Made by a program: the position numbers and the translations under genes | Shown here: positions 1-9,519 of the stretch, piece after piece | Layout: the number at the start of each line of letters is the position of its first letter | How positions within the stretch are numbered: position 1 is the first letter of the stretch | The notes under the pieces: generated by a model | Told to the model about the DNA's origin: nothing | Seen by the model: the letters and a program-made list of their open reading frames with translations, nothing else | Databases searched by the model: none | Assembly: GCF_035930445.1 (NCBI RefSeq) | Contig: NZ_CP142394.1 | Span: 1,087,501-1,151,500 of the forward strand | Direction: 5' to 3' | DNA from: Sphingopyxis chilensis | GTDB taxonomy: Bacteria > Pseudomonadota > Alphaproteobacteria > Sphingomonadales > Sphingomonadaceae | Length of the DNA stretch: 64,000 bases

Positions 1-20
1 CGACGGCATGTAGGATGTGC

Positions 21-41
21 GGGGTGGGCTTTGCCCACCCC
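21..41. terminator. Stem-loop downstream of bioA
   Basis: A perfect 9-bp stem (21-29 pairs with 33-41) with a 3-nt loop lies 14 nt past the bioA stop codon. There is no T-run on the minus strand, so it is either a weak or Rho-assisted terminator or a 3' end stabiliser. It could also serve a gene to the left of the window. Confidence 0.4.
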
Positions 42-55
42 TTATTACATGGGCT

Positions 56-1318
56 TCAGTCCCCGAGAAGCTCGAGCGACGCCGCGATTGCATCCCACAC
101 CTGCGCCAGCTCGTCCGGCGTGATGCAATAGGGCGGCATCACATAGAGCGTGTTGCCGAGCGGGCGGAGCAGGACGCCGCGGTCGCGATAATAAGCGATG
201 AGGCGCGGCGCGAGGTTCGACAGATAGCCGCCATCGGCCACCACCATGTCGAGCGCGGCGATCGTGCCGAGGCGGCGGGGTTTCTCCAGCCGGGGATCGT
301 GCGACAGCAGTGAAAGATGCGCGGCCTGTGCCTCGGCGTGCGCGTCGATGCGCGCCTGGACGGGCTCCTCGCGCCAGATAGCGAGGTTCGCGTTCGCGGC
401 GGCGCAGGCGATCGGGTTCGCGGTGTAGCTCGACGAATGGTAGAAGGCCCTGCCGCGGTCTTCCGAATAATGCGCCTGAAAGATCGGCTCGATGCAGAGC
501 GTGACCGCGAGCGGCAGCGCGCCGCCGGTGAGCCCTTTCGACAGGCAGACGATGTCGGGGATGACTCCCGCTTGATCGCAGGCGAAGCGCGTGCCGGTGC
601 GCCCCCAGCCGGTCATCACCTCGTCGGCGATGAACAGGACGCCGTGGCGCGCGCAGATGCTACGCATTTCGGTAAGCACCCACGCGGGATAGACGAGCAT
701 ACCGCCGGCGCCGAGGATCAAGGGTTCGACGATGAAAGCGGCGGGCTTTTGCACGCACGCGGCTTCGAGCGCGTCGAGCGTGGCTTGTTCCAGCCCTTCG
801 TGCGGAAAGGGGATGGTATCGACGTCGAAGAGCAGGGGCTGCCACGCGCGGTTGTAGACCCCGCGCTCGCCGACCGACATCGTGCCGATCGTGTCACCAT
901 GATAGCTGTGTTCGAGGACGAGGATCCGGCTGCGCGCCTCGCCGATGTTGAACCAGTATCCGAGCGCCATCTTCAAGGCGACCTCGACGCTGGTCGAACC
1001 CGAGTCCGAGAAGAAGACGCGCGTGAGCGGATCGGGCGTGATGCGGATCAGTTCGGCGGCGAGCGTTTCGGCGGGCTCGTGCGTCCAGCCGGCGAAGATG
1101 AGCTGGTCGAGCTTTTCGGATTGGTCGCGGATCGCGGCCATGATGCGCGGGTGTGCATGGCCATGGGTGGTGACCCACCAGCTCGAGATGGCGTCGATCC
1201 AGCTTTGGCCGTCGGCGGCGTGGAGTTTGGCGTCTTTGGCGTGCGAAATCAGCGGGATGGGGTCGCCGAGGCCGTGCTGGGTGAAGGGGTGCCAGATGGG
1301 GGAGGGGGGCGTTGTCAT
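56..1318 (-). CDS. bioA: Adenosylmethionine-8-amino-7-oxononanoate aminotransferase
   Basis: This is a class III PLP aminotransferase that makes 7,8-diaminononanoate from 8-amino-7-oxononanoate using S-adenosylmethionine as amino donor, the antepenultimate step of biotin synthesis in the cytoplasm. The 420-residue length is usual for BioA. The N-terminal WHPFTQ motif, the PLP-binding Asp in ADEV (about D232) and the Schiff-base lysine in LSKGLTGG (about K261) are all present. An AGGAA ribosome site lies 7 nt before the ATG. It follows bioF-bioD on the same strand but is separated from bioD by a palindromic repeat (1337-1432), so it may be part of the same transcript with altered mRNA processing. 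Confidence 0.96.
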   Translation of the reverse strand: MTTPPSPIWHPFTQHGLGDPIPLISHAKDAKLHAADGQSWIDAISSWWVTTHGHAHPRIMAAIRDQSEKLDQLIFAGWTHEPAETLAAELIRITPDPLTRVFFSDSGSTSVEVALKMALGYWFNIGEARSRILVLEHSYHGDTIGTMSVGERGVYNRAWQPLLFDVDTIPFPHEGLEQATLDALEAACVQKPAAFIVEPLILGAGGMLVYPAWVLTEMRSICARHGVLFIADEVMTGWGRTGTRFACDQAGVIPDIVCLSKGLTGGALPLAVTLCIEPIFQAHYSEDRGRAFYHSSSYTANPIACAAANANLAIWREEPVQARIDAHAEAQAAHLSLLSHDPRLEKPRRLGTIAALDMVVADGGYLSNLAPRLIAYYRDRGVLLRPLGNTLYVMPPYCITPDELAQVWDAIAASLELLGD

Positions 1319-1336
1319 CGCGCGTTCCTATACTCC

Positions 1337-1432
1337 TTCGTCATCCCCGCGAAAGACGAAACCCCGTGCTCCCCGGCGAAAGCCGGGGGCCAGCGAGACG
1401 TTTCCGTGGGCCCCGGCTTTCGCCGGGGAACA
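1337..1432. repeat. Intergenic palindromic repeat between bioD and bioA
   Basis: The left edge resembles the CGTCATCCCCGCGAAA repeat family found elsewhere in this window. The interior carries two oppositely oriented CCCCGGCGAAAGCCGGGG-like palindromes (about 1371-1389 and 1410-1428). It is non-coding and able to form strong hairpins. Confidence 0.7.
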
Positions 1433-1440
1433 TGAATGAG

Positions 1441-2049
1441 CTAGCGGAAATCGGCGAGGTCGAAGTTCGCGTCTAATGCTTTCGTCAAGGCTTCGCTCGT
1501 CAGCGAATCGATGATCGGTAACCGGCCCAGCCGGCGCACACCGCTGATTTCCGCGATGATCGCCTCGCTGTCCTCCACCGCGTGGCCAAGGAAGGCGAGG
1601 CCGTGGATCGGCACGCCGCGCGCTCGCAAAGCTTCGATCGTCAGCAGGCTGTGGTTGATCGTGCCGAGCGCGGTGCGCGCGCAGACGATGACGGGGATCT
1701 GCCATGCCGCAAAGAGGTCGGCGTAGAGGGTCGTGCGCGTGACCGGGACGAGCGCGCCGCCGGCGCCCTCGACGATAAGGTCGCCGGGCGGCGGCGTGAC
1801 GCTTTCGACGTTAATGTTAACGCCGTCAATTTCGGCGGCGATATGCGGCGAGGCGGGGGTGACGAGGCGGTGGGCCTCGGGGATGATCGGCACCCCGGCG
1901 AGGCGCGCGACGACCTCGCTGTCGGTCTCGTCTTCGAGACCCGACTGGATCGGTTTCCAGTAGGAAGCGCCGGTGGCCTGCGCCAAGCCTGCGGAAAATA
2001 TGGTTTTTCCGATACCCGTGTCGGTGCCCGTGACGACGAAGCGCGTCAT
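1441..2049 (-). CDS. bioD: Dethiobiotin synthetase
   Basis: ATP-dependent carboxylation of 7,8-diaminononanoate closes the ureido ring to give dethiobiotin. The 202-residue protein starts with the P-loop GTDTGIGKT (residues 8-16) and contains the VEGAGG motif that contacts substrate and Mg. The start codon overlaps the bioF stop by 4 nt (2046-2049), implying translational coupling inside a bioF-bioD unit. BioB, the final enzyme, and BioC are not in this window. Confidence 0.95.
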   Translation of the reverse strand: MTRFVVTGTDTGIGKTIFSAGLAQATGASYWKPIQSGLEDETDSEVVARLAGVPIIPEAHRLVTPASPHIAAEIDGVNINVESVTPPPGDLIVEGAGGALVPVTRTTLYADLFAAWQIPVIVCARTALGTINHSLLTIEALRARGVPIHGLAFLGHAVEDSEAIIAEISGVRRLGRLPIIDSLTSEALTKALDANFDLADFR

Positions 2050-3182
2050 GCGGCCGCCATTGCATCGGCGAGCGCGTCGGCCATCTCGTCGATATTAACC
2101 TCGTCAACATTGAGCGTGATCGCGATGCGGAGGCGGGCCGTGCCTTCCGCCACCGTCGGCGGACGGATCCCGCGAATGTCGAAGCCCGCATCGCGCAGGC
2201 TTGCCGCGATGCGCATCGTGCGGTCGTTGTCGCCGATGATCACGGGCAGGATCTGCGTTCCGCTGGCGGGAATGCCGAGCGGAACGAGGCGTTCGGCGGC
2301 GTAGCGGACGAGCGCGTGGAGGCGCGCCTGGCGTTCGGGCTCGTTGGCGACGATCTCGATCGCCTGGCGGACGAGCCACGCGCTAAGCGGCGAGGGCGCG
2401 GTCGAGAAGATGAAGGGGCGGCCGCGGTTGACGAGGAAGTCGCAAGCGACCGCGGGGGCGCACAGCAGCGCGCCTTCGGCGCCGAGCGCCTTTCCGCAGG
2501 TGTGAAGCGTGATAAGGTTGTCGCGGCGCGGCAGGCCGTGCGCGAGGCCGGCGCCGCCGGGGCCAAACACCCCTGTTGCGTGCGCTTCGTCGACCACAAA
2601 TATGGCGTCGTGGCGGTCGGCGACTTCGGCGAGCGCGGTGAGCGGGGCGCGGTCGCCGTCCATCGAGTAGAGGCTTTCGACTGCGATCCACGGCGTTCCG
2701 GCGCCGCCACCGGCGCGCCAGCGGGTGATGATGTCGTCGAACGCCTGCGCGTCATTGTGCGCGGCGGCGACGGTTCCCGCGCGGCCGAGCTTCATCCCGT
2801 CGTGCGCGCTCGCGTGGATCAGCTCATCGTGGACGACGAGGTCGCCGCGCTGCGGCAGCGTCGCGAACAGCGCGGCGTTGGCGGCGAAGCCGGTCGCGAA
2901 AAAGAGCGCGGCCTCGCTGCCATAATGGCGCGCGGCATGCGCTTCCAGCGCCTCATGCTCTGCGTGATTTCCGCGCAGCAGACGCGAGCCGCCCGATCCG
3001 GCAGGGAGGCCGCGTTCGATGCCGGCGGCGAGGGCGGTGCGGAGTGCTTCGCTGTCGGCGAGGCCGAGATAGTCGTTCGACGCGAAATCGCGGCCGGCGC
3101 GCGGCGCGAGGGCGCGGCGGCGGCTTTGGGCCGCCAGCGCGTCGAGGTCGCGGCGGTGGGTGTCGAAGGGAGAGTTCGGCAT
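2046..3182 (-). CDS. bioF: 8-amino-7-oxononanoate synthase
   Basis: This alpha-oxoamine synthase condenses pimeloyl-ACP (or -CoA) with alanine with loss of CO2, the first committed step of the biotin ring pathway. At 378 residues it matches the family. DEAHATG (about 198-204) holds the PLP-pairing Asp and His, and the Schiff-base lysine is in HTCGKALG (about K231). A GAGGAAG ribosome site precedes the ATG. It is the first gene of the bioFDA run, and the palindrome at 3195-3292 separates it from ilvC. Confidence 0.96.
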   Translation of the reverse strand: MPNSPFDTHRRDLDALAAQSRRRALAPRAGRDFASNDYLGLADSEALRTALAAGIERGLPAGSGGSRLLRGNHAEHEALEAHAARHYGSEAALFFATGFAANAALFATLPQRGDLVVHDELIHASAHDGMKLGRAGTVAAAHNDAQAFDDIITRWRAGGGAGTPWIAVESLYSMDGDRAPLTALAEVADRHDAIFVVDEAHATGVFGPGGAGLAHGLPRRDNLITLHTCGKALGAEGALLCAPAVACDFLVNRGRPFIFSTAPSPLSAWLVRQAIEIVANEPERQARLHALVRYAAERLVPLGIPASGTQILPVIIGDNDRTMRIAASLRDAGFDIRGIRPPTVAEGTARLRIAITLNVDEVNIDEMADALADAMAAA

Positions 3183-3194
3183 CGCTTCCTCAAT

Positions 3195-3292
3195 TCGTCA
3201 TGGCGAGCGGAGCGAAGCAATCTCCAGCCCGCGAAATTGCACGAGGCCGATGCCTGGAGATTGCTTCGTCGCTACGCTCCTCGCAATGACGA
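3195..3292. repeat. Palindromic intergenic repeat, family B (copy 1)
   Basis: The left arm CGTCATGGCGAGCGGAGCGA and the right arm ending TCCTCGCAATGACGA are inverted copies around a short centre, and the arm sequence continues as AGCAATCTCCAG. Related copies lie at 21266-21348 and 35941-36025. It is a REP/BIME-like element between ilvC (3' end) and bioF (5' end). Confidence 0.85.
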
Positions 3293-3306
3293 GGTTTGTT
3301 GGCGGT

Positions 3307-4377
<1,071 letters not shown>

Positions 4378-4443
4378 CTAGGGGGTGATTTGATGTGGGA
4401 GAGCGGGCGCCAACCTGATGCCGGAACCCGATGTTAACGGTGT

Positions 4444-4962
4444 TTACAGCGCCTCTGACCCGCGGGCGATGGCGACGACGCCGGTGCGGCCGACCTCGAC
4501 CAGCCCGCATTCGCGCATCAGCGCGATGAAGCGGTCGACCTTGTCGCTGTTCCCGGTGATTTCGAAGATGAAGCTGGTGAGCGTCGTATCGACGACCTTG
4601 GCGCGGAAGACGTCGGCCATGCGTAGCGCCTCGATGCGCTTGTCGCCGGTGCCCGCGACCTTCACGAGCGCGATCTCGCGCTCGACATGCGCCTCGCCCG
4701 CGTCGTTGAGGTCGATGACCTTGTGCACGGGGACGAGCCGGTCGAGCTGCGCGATGATCTGGTCGATGATCGGCGGCGGGCCGTTGGTGACGATCGTGAT
4801 GCGCGACAGCGCGTGATCCGAACTGATGTCGGCCACGGTCAGGCTTTCGATATTATAGCCGCGCGCGGTGAACAGCCCGGTGATCTTGGCGAGCACCCCG
4901 GCCTCGTTATCGACGGTGATGGCGAGCACATGGCGCTCGCCGGCTTCGGTCTTGATTTTCAT
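4444..4962 (-). CDS. ilvN: Acetolactate synthase small (regulatory) subunit
   Basis: This is the regulatory partner of IlvB, which binds valine and relieves or imposes feedback control. The 172-residue protein has an N-terminal ACT domain (about residues 10-80, beginning HVLAITVDNEAGVLAKI) and the usual C-terminal ALS_ss_C domain. The ATG lies only 5 nt beyond the ilvB stop, so the two are certainly co-transcribed. The family is also called IlvH; the symbol follows the paired large subunit. Confidence 0.94.
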   Translation of the reverse strand: MKIKTEAGERHVLAITVDNEAGVLAKITGLFTARGYNIESLTVADISSDHALSRITIVTNGPPPIIDQIIAQLDRLVPVHKVIDLNDAGEAHVEREIALVKVAGTGDKRIEALRMADVFRAKVVDTTLTSFIFEITGNSDKVDRFIALMRECGLVEVGRTGVVAIARGSEAL

Positions 4963-4967
4963 ATGTT

Positions 4968-6722
4968 TTACACTAGTGCCTTGGCTTCGTCGTCCATCGT
5001 GCCGGTGATGTCATTCGGCTGGAGGATCATGTCGGTGTGCGCCGCTCCGCTCGGGATCATCGGGAAGCAGTTGGCGAGCTGTGCAACGCGGCAGTCGACG
5101 ATCACCGGGCCGGGCGTGTCGATCATCGTCGCGATGCCGTCCTCGAGCTGACCCAGCGTGTCGATGCGCAGGCCGGTCCAGCCATAGGCATCGGCGAGCT
5201 TCACGAAATCGGGCAGGCTGTCCGAATAGCTGTTCGAATAGCGGCTTTCGTAGGTCAGCTCCTGCCACTGGCGGACCATCCCCATCCATTCATTGTTGAG
5301 GATGAAGATCTTCACCGGCAGCCGGTATTGCGCGACCGTGCCCATTTCCTGGATGTTCATCTGGAGGCTGGCTTCGCCCGCGATGCAGATGACGAGGCGG
5401 TTCGGGTTGGCGATCTGCGCGCCGACCGCGGCGGGGAAGCCATAGCCCATCGTGCCGAGCCCGCCGCTGGTGAGCCAGCGGTTCGGGGCCGAGAAGCCGA
5501 AATGCTGCGCCGCCCACATCTGGTGCTGGCCGACCTCGGTCGTGATGATCGGGTCCATGCCGCGCGTTGCGTCGAACAGTGCCTTCACCGCGCGCTGCGG
5601 CATGATGTCGGCGCCGGGATCCTGCTTTTCGGGGAAGTCGAGGCAGCGCGTCGCGCGCCAGCCATCGACGCGGCGCCACCATTCGCCAAGGTCGCGCGCC
5701 TTGTGCCCCTTGTCGGCCCACGCCGCGATCAGCGCATCGAGCGCGCGGCCCGCGTCACCCACCACCGCCAGGTCGACGGGGACGATCTTGTTGATCGAGC
5801 TCCTGTCGATATCGATGTGGATCTTCTTCGAATCGGGCGAGAAGGCGTCGAGGCGGCCGGTGACGCGGTCGTCGAAGCGCGCGCCGACCGCGATGATCAG
5901 GTCGGCGCGGTTCATCGCCATATTAGCTTCGTAGGTGCCGTGCATTCCGAGCATGCCGAGCCATTTCGGATCGTCGGCGGGGAAGGCGCCGAGGCCCATC
6001 AGCGTCGAGGTGACCGGCGCGCCGGTCAGCGACGCGAGCTGGCGCAAGGCGGCGCTGGCATCGGGGCCGGCGTTGATGACGCCGCCGCCGGTGTAGAAGA
6101 CCGGGCGTTCGGCCGCGGCGATCATGTCGATCGCTTGCGCAATGGCATCGGCGTCGGGTTCGACCTGCGGGCGATAGCTGTTGTGCTGGATGAATTCGGG
6201 CACGCTGTAGGTGCCGGTCGCGACCTGTACATTCTTTGGAATGTCGATCACCACCGGGCCGGGGCGGCCGTGCGTCGCAATATGGAACGCCTCGTGGATC
6301 ACCGGGCCGAGCCGGTCGGGGTCCATGACGAGATAATTATGCTTGGTGCAGTGGCGCGTGATGCCGACCGTGTCGCATTCCTGGAAGGCATCGGTGCCGA
6401 TCAACGTCGTCGGGACCTGTCCCGTGAGCACGACCATCGGAATCGAATCGAGCAAAGCGTCGGTGATGCCGGTGACCGCATTGGTCGCGCCGGGGCCCGA
6501 GGTGACGAGCACGACGCCGGGCTTGCCGGTCGAACGCGCATAACCCTCGGCCGCGTGCGTCGCCGCCTGTTCGTGGCGGACGAGGATGTGCTGGATCGTC
6601 GGGTGCTTGTAGAGCGCGTCATAGATCGGAAGGACCGCGCCGCCCGGATAGCCGAACACCGTATCGACCCCAAGGTCGACCAGCGCCTGAACCACCATGT
6701 CGGCACCGCTCATTTCCGTCAC
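4968..6722 (-). CDS. ilvB: Acetolactate synthase large (catalytic) subunit
   Basis: This TPP-dependent enzyme makes acetolactate from two pyruvates, or acetohydroxybutyrate from pyruvate and 2-oxobutyrate. I chose the GTG at 6722 because AAGGAG (6730-6735) lies 7 nt upstream; that gives 584 aa, the family length. A longer reading frame to 6782 would run through a terminator hairpin. The N-terminal TPP glutamate is in GYPGGAVLP. In the C-terminal TPP/Mg motif the usual Gly-Asp-Gly position reads GEAS, followed by LNNEWMGMVRQWQ. Expression is probably set by the hairpin at 6742-6766. Confidence 0.95.
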   Translation of the reverse strand: MTEMSGADMVVQALVDLGVDTVFGYPGGAVLPIYDALYKHPTIQHILVRHEQAATHAAEGYARSTGKPGVVLVTSGPGATNAVTGITDALLDSIPMVVLTGQVPTTLIGTDAFQECDTVGITRHCTKHNYLVMDPDRLGPVIHEAFHIATHGRPGPVVIDIPKNVQVATGTYSVPEFIQHNSYRPQVEPDADAIAQAIDMIAAAERPVFYTGGGVINAGPDASAALRQLASLTGAPVTSTLMGLGAFPADDPKWLGMLGMHGTYEANMAMNRADLIIAVGARFDDRVTGRLDAFSPDSKKIHIDIDRSSINKIVPVDLAVVGDAGRALDALIAAWADKGHKARDLGEWWRRVDGWRATRCLDFPEKQDPGADIMPQRAVKALFDATRGMDPIITTEVGQHQMWAAQHFGFSAPNRWLTSGGLGTMGYGFPAAVGAQIANPNRLVICIAGEASLQMNIQEMGTVAQYRLPVKIFILNNEWMGMVRQWQELTYESRYSNSYSDSLPDFVKLADAYGWTGLRIDTLGQLEDGIATMIDTPGPVIVDCRVAQLANCFPMIPSGAAHTDMILQPNDITGTMDDEAKALV

Positions 6723-6741
6723 GACGAAACTCCTTCCAACC

Positions 6742-6766
6742 AAAAACGCAGCGCTTGTGCGCTGCG
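6742..6766 (-). terminator. Intrinsic terminator / probable attenuator before ilvB
   Basis: On the minus strand a perfect 8-bp stem (6766-6759 with 6754-6747, CGCAGCGC / GCGCTGCG) and 4-nt loop is followed directly by five T (6746-6742). It ends 6 nt before the ilvB ribosome site, so any ilvB transcript must start upstream and pass through it. It therefore either terminates miaA or attenuates ilvB; both are compatible with the sequence. Confidence 0.8.
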
Positions 6767-6795
6767 ACAGGGTTGCGGGCAATAGGTGTATGATT

Positions 6796-7773
6796 CTATC
6801 CTGTCAACAGCTTATCACGTAATATAATTGCTAATTGGTCAATAGAATCGATGTTTAATGACTCCGGATGGCGCGGCCAGTCGGACGGGGGCTGGTGCCT
6901 GAACCACGTGAATTGGCGCTTCGCATATTGGCGCGTCGCCGCTTGCGCCTGCTCGAGCGCATCGGCCCGGCCGATCTCGCCGCCGAGATAGGCCGCGATC
7001 TGCGGTACGCCGATCGCGCGCATCGCGGGAAGGGCGGGGTCGAGATGGCGCGCGAGCAGGGCTTCGACCTCTTCGATCGCGCCGCCGTCGAACATCTGGA
7101 CGAGGCGGGCATCGCAGCGCTCGCGGAGCCAGTCGCGCGGGGGCAGGAGGATCAGCGGGGCGAGGGCGATGTCGCCGGCGATGCCGCCTTCGCGCGCCTG
7201 CTGCCAGTCGGCCAATGTGCGGCCGGTCGAACGCACAACCTCGAGCGCGCGCGCGACGCGCGTGGTGTCGGCGGGCGCAAGGCGCGCGGCGGCGTCGGGG
7301 TCGGCATCGGTCAGCGCCGCATGCGCCTCGGCCACCGGGAGCGCGCGGACGGCGGCGCGGATTTCGGGGTCGATTTCGGGCACGGGGGCGATGCCGGCGA
7401 GCAGGGTGCGCAGGTACAGCCCGGTGCCGCCGACGAGGATCGGGACGATGCCCGCTTCGTGCGCCGCAGCAATCTCGGCGCGCGCTTCACCCGCCCAGCG
7501 CGCGGCGTTATGCGCCTCGGCGGCGTCGACATGGCCGAACAGGCGATGCGGCACGCCCGCCATCTCTTCGTCCGTGGGGCGCGCCGAGAGGATGGCGAGG
7601 TCGGCATAGACCTGGCTTGCGTCGGCATTGACCACCATCGCGTTTCCGGGCGTCCCGTCCCCGAGCGATTTTGCGAGCGCGACCGCCAAAGCGCTCTTGC
7701 CGCTGGCGGTGGGTCCGGCGATAAGTGCCACAGGCTGCCGCGTCTTGGCGGTCGAGAAAGAAGGAGATGCCAT
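6796..7773 (-). CDS. miaA: tRNA dimethylallyltransferase
   Basis: It transfers a dimethylallyl group to A37 of tRNAs reading UNN codons. The P-loop GPTASGKS comes about 20 residues after the chosen ATG at 7773, and the C-terminal region [13 protein letters not shown] is the typical tRNA-binding end. The length is about 325 aa. No ribosome site is visible before 7773, and this codon overlaps the serB ATG on the other strand, so the start could lie a few codons downstream. The last 21 codons hold 5 Leu and 4 Ile, including three TTA and one ATA, very unlike the GC-rich codon use around it and reminiscent of an attenuator leader. Confidence 0.92.
   Translation of the reverse strand: MASPSFSTAKTRQPVALIAGPTASGKSALAVALAKSLGDGTPGNAMVVNADASQVYADLAILSARPTDEEMAGVPHRLFGHVDAAEAHNAARWAGEARAEIAAAHEAGIVPILVGGTGLYLRTLLAGIAPVPEIDPEIRAAVRALPVAEAHAALTDADPDAAARLAPADTTRVARALEVVRSTGRTLADWQQAREGGIAGDIALAPLILLPPRDWLRERCDARLVQMFDGGAIEEVEALLARHLDPALPAMRAIGVPQIAAYLGGEIGRADALEQAQAATRQYAKRQFTWFRHQPPSDWPRHPESLNIDSIDQLAIILRDKLLTG
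6802..6807 (-). promoter_or_regulatory. Candidate -35 box of ilvB inside the miaA end
   Basis: The minus strand reads TTGACA here, 17 nt before TATTGC. The -10 match is poor, so this is a weak prediction. If used, transcription would begin just upstream of the hairpin at 6742-6766 and give a short leader RNA. Confidence 0.3.
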
Positions 7774-8656
7774 GTTCGTCGCGACGCTGATAGCAGCCGG
7801 AAAGCTGACCGACGAGGTGGTTCGCGAAGGGATCGACCGGCTGGCTGCGACGGGGCACGATGTCGGCGCACCGCACTGGATCGACGAGCATGACGCGGCC
7901 GACATCGTCTTTCACGGCAGCCTGGTCAGCGCGCGCAAGGAACTGGCGCATATGGACCATGGTTCGCTCGATATCGTCGTCCAGCCGCTGGGCGACCGCA
8001 CCAAGAAGCTGATCATCGCCGACATGGATTCGACGATGATCACCGTCGAGTGCATCGACGAACTCGCCGACTATGCGGGGCTGAAGCCCGAAATCGCGGC
8101 GATCACCGAGCGCGCGATGCGCGGCGAACTCGATTTCCGCGCCGCGCTGGAGGAACGGGTCGGGCTGCTCGCGGGGATGCCCGAATCGACGCTCGCCGAT
8201 TGCCGGATGGAGCGGGTGCGGCTGACGCGCGGCGCGCGCACGCTGATCCAGACGATGAAGGCACATGGCGCCTGGTCGGTGCTGGTGTCGGGCGGCTTTA
8301 CCGCCTTTGCCGGGCCGGTGGGCGAGGCGATCGGGTTCGACAAGGTGGTTGCGAACGAGCTGGAGATCGCGGGCGGCAAGCTGACCGGCAGGGTGCGCGA
8401 GCCGATCGTCGACAGCAGCACCAAATTGGAGACGCTGAAGGCCGAGGCGGCGAAGCACGGCCTGCCGCTTGCCGACACGCTGGCGGTGGGTGACGGCGCG
8501 AACGATATCCCGATGATCACGAGCGCGGGGCTCGGGGTGGGCTATTATCCGCATCCCTCGGCGGGCGAAGCCGCGGCGGCGGTGATCCGGCACCATGATT
8601 TGACGGCGCTGCTCTGGGCGCAGGGCTATCCGCGGCGGAGCTGGGTGCTGGGGTAG
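7772..8656 (+). CDS. serB: Phosphoserine phosphatase
   Basis: A HAD-family hydrolase that releases serine from phosphoserine, the last step of serine synthesis. AAGGAG lies 7 nt before the ATG at 7772 and fixes the start, giving 294 aa. The catalytic DxDxT motif is at residues 84-88 (DMDST), followed by SGGFTAF (motif II) and [10 protein letters not shown] (motif III, Mg ligands). The N-terminal region of about 75 residues is ACT-like. Its start codon overlaps the start codon of miaA on the opposite strand. Confidence 0.95.
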   Translation: MFVATLIAAGKLTDEVVREGIDRLAATGHDVGAPHWIDEHDAADIVFHGSLVSARKELAHMDHGSLDIVVQPLGDRTKKLIIADMDSTMITVECIDELADYAGLKPEIAAITERAMRGELDFRAALEERVGLLAGMPESTLADCRMERVRLTRGARTLIQTMKAHGAWSVLVSGGFTAFAGPVGEAIGFDKVVANELEIAGGKLTGRVREPIVDSSTKLETLKAEAAKHGLPLADTLAVGDGANDIPMITSAGLGVGYYPHPSAGEAAAAVIRHHDLTALLWAQGYPRRSWVLG

Positions 8657-8667
8657 GGCCGGGCCGT

Positions 8668-9015
8668 TTGGCGAAGGTGATCAACATCCTGTTCGTGTGC
8701 AGCCAGAACAAGCTGCGCAGCCCGACGGCCGAGCAAATATTCGCCAACCATCCGGGAATCGAAACGGACTCGGCGGGAACCAACAATGATGCGGAGAACC
8801 CGCTGACGTCCGAACTTGTGCGCTGGGCCGATATTATCTTCGTGATGGAAAAGGCGCATCGAAACAAGCTTCGGACGCGGTACCGGGCCGCGCTGAAGGA
8901 CGCGCGTGTCATCTGCCTCGACATCCCGGACGATTATGAGTTTATGGACGGGGCACTGGTCCAGCTTTTGAAGGTGAAGATGTCCCGATATCTGCCGAAT
9001 GTAGAGGCCGTATGA
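8668..9015 (+). CDS. Low-molecular-weight protein-tyrosine-phosphatase-like protein
   Basis: A 115-aa protein with the phosphatase loop [13 protein letters not shown] near its N terminus, which satisfies the C-x5-R rule for cysteine phosphatases, and a later DAGT-like turn (DSAGTNN). It resembles the short predicted tyrosine phosphatases of COG4551 rather than full Wzb-type enzymes (about 150 aa). The start is a TTG at 8668, 11 nt after serB; a GTG at 8677 is an alternative. It overlaps the following DUF2200 gene by 4 nt, so the two are translationally coupled. The substrate is unknown. Confidence 0.8.
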   Translation: MAKVINILFVCSQNKLRSPTAEQIFANHPGIETDSAGTNNDAENPLTSELVRWADIIFVMEKAHRNKLRTRYRAALKDARVICLDIPDDYEFMDGALVQLLKVKMSRYLPNVEAV

Positions 9016-9362
9016 CCAAACACCGCATCTATTCGATCAGCGTCGCGAGCGTGTATCCGCATTATATCGCCAAGGCGGAGAAGAAGGGGCGGACGAAGGC
9101 CGAGGTCGACGAGATTTTCCGGTGGTTGACCGGATATAGCCAGACGGCGCTCGAGGCGGAGCTGGCGAAAGGGACGAGTTTCGAGGATTTCTTTGACGCC
9201 GCGCCCGCGCTCAATCCGGCGCGCGAACTGATCACGGGCGTGATCTGCGGCATCCGGGTCGAGACTATCGAGGACCCGTTGATGAAGGAGATCCGCTATC
9301 TCGACAAGCTGATCGACGAACTCGCCAGGGGCAAGGCGATGGTGAAGATCCTTCGCGGGTAA
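9012..9362 (+). CDS. DUF2200 family protein
   Basis: A 116-aa protein beginning [18 protein letters not shown] and containing [17 protein letters not shown], both hallmarks of DUF2200, a cytosolic family of unknown function with homologues in both bacteria and yeast. It overlaps the preceding phosphatase-like gene by ATGA and is the last gene of the serB run. No catalytic motif can be named. Confidence 0.85.
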   Translation: MTKHRIYSISVASVYPHYIAKAEKKGRTKAEVDEIFRWLTGYSQTALEAELAKGTSFEDFFDAAPALNPARELITGVICGIRVETIEDPLMKEIRYLDKLIDELARGKAMVKILRG

Positions 9363-9404
9363 GGGCTGGTTTCGAGCGATAGGTGCCGCGCGCTTTTCTA
9401 TTTC

Positions 9405-9483
9405 GTCATCCCCGCGAAAGCGGGAACCCGGAGTGGGATCAGCCTACGCGCGCTCCGGGTGTCCGCTTTCGCGAGGATGACAA
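9405..9483. repeat. Solo inverted repeat, family A (MITE-like)
   Basis: The left arm starts CGTCATCCCCGCGAAAGCGG and goes on GAACCCGGAG. The right arm is its imperfect reverse complement ending GAGGATGACA. About 20 nt separate the arms and contain TCAGCCTA. The same 8-mer sits just inside the left inverted repeat of the GIY-YIG unit at 34485-34874, where it encodes the gene's stop region. Confidence 0.8.
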
Positions 9484-9519
9484 TATTGGGTGGGTCAGCT
9501 CACCGCCCCGAAGCTGTCC

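Noticed and set aside
5037..6785. Long plus-strand frame (582 codons) opposite ilvB
   Set aside because: It is the antisense of a clear ilvB; composition is the usual Arg/Ala/Gly shadow of GC-rich genes and no ribosome site or domain was seen.
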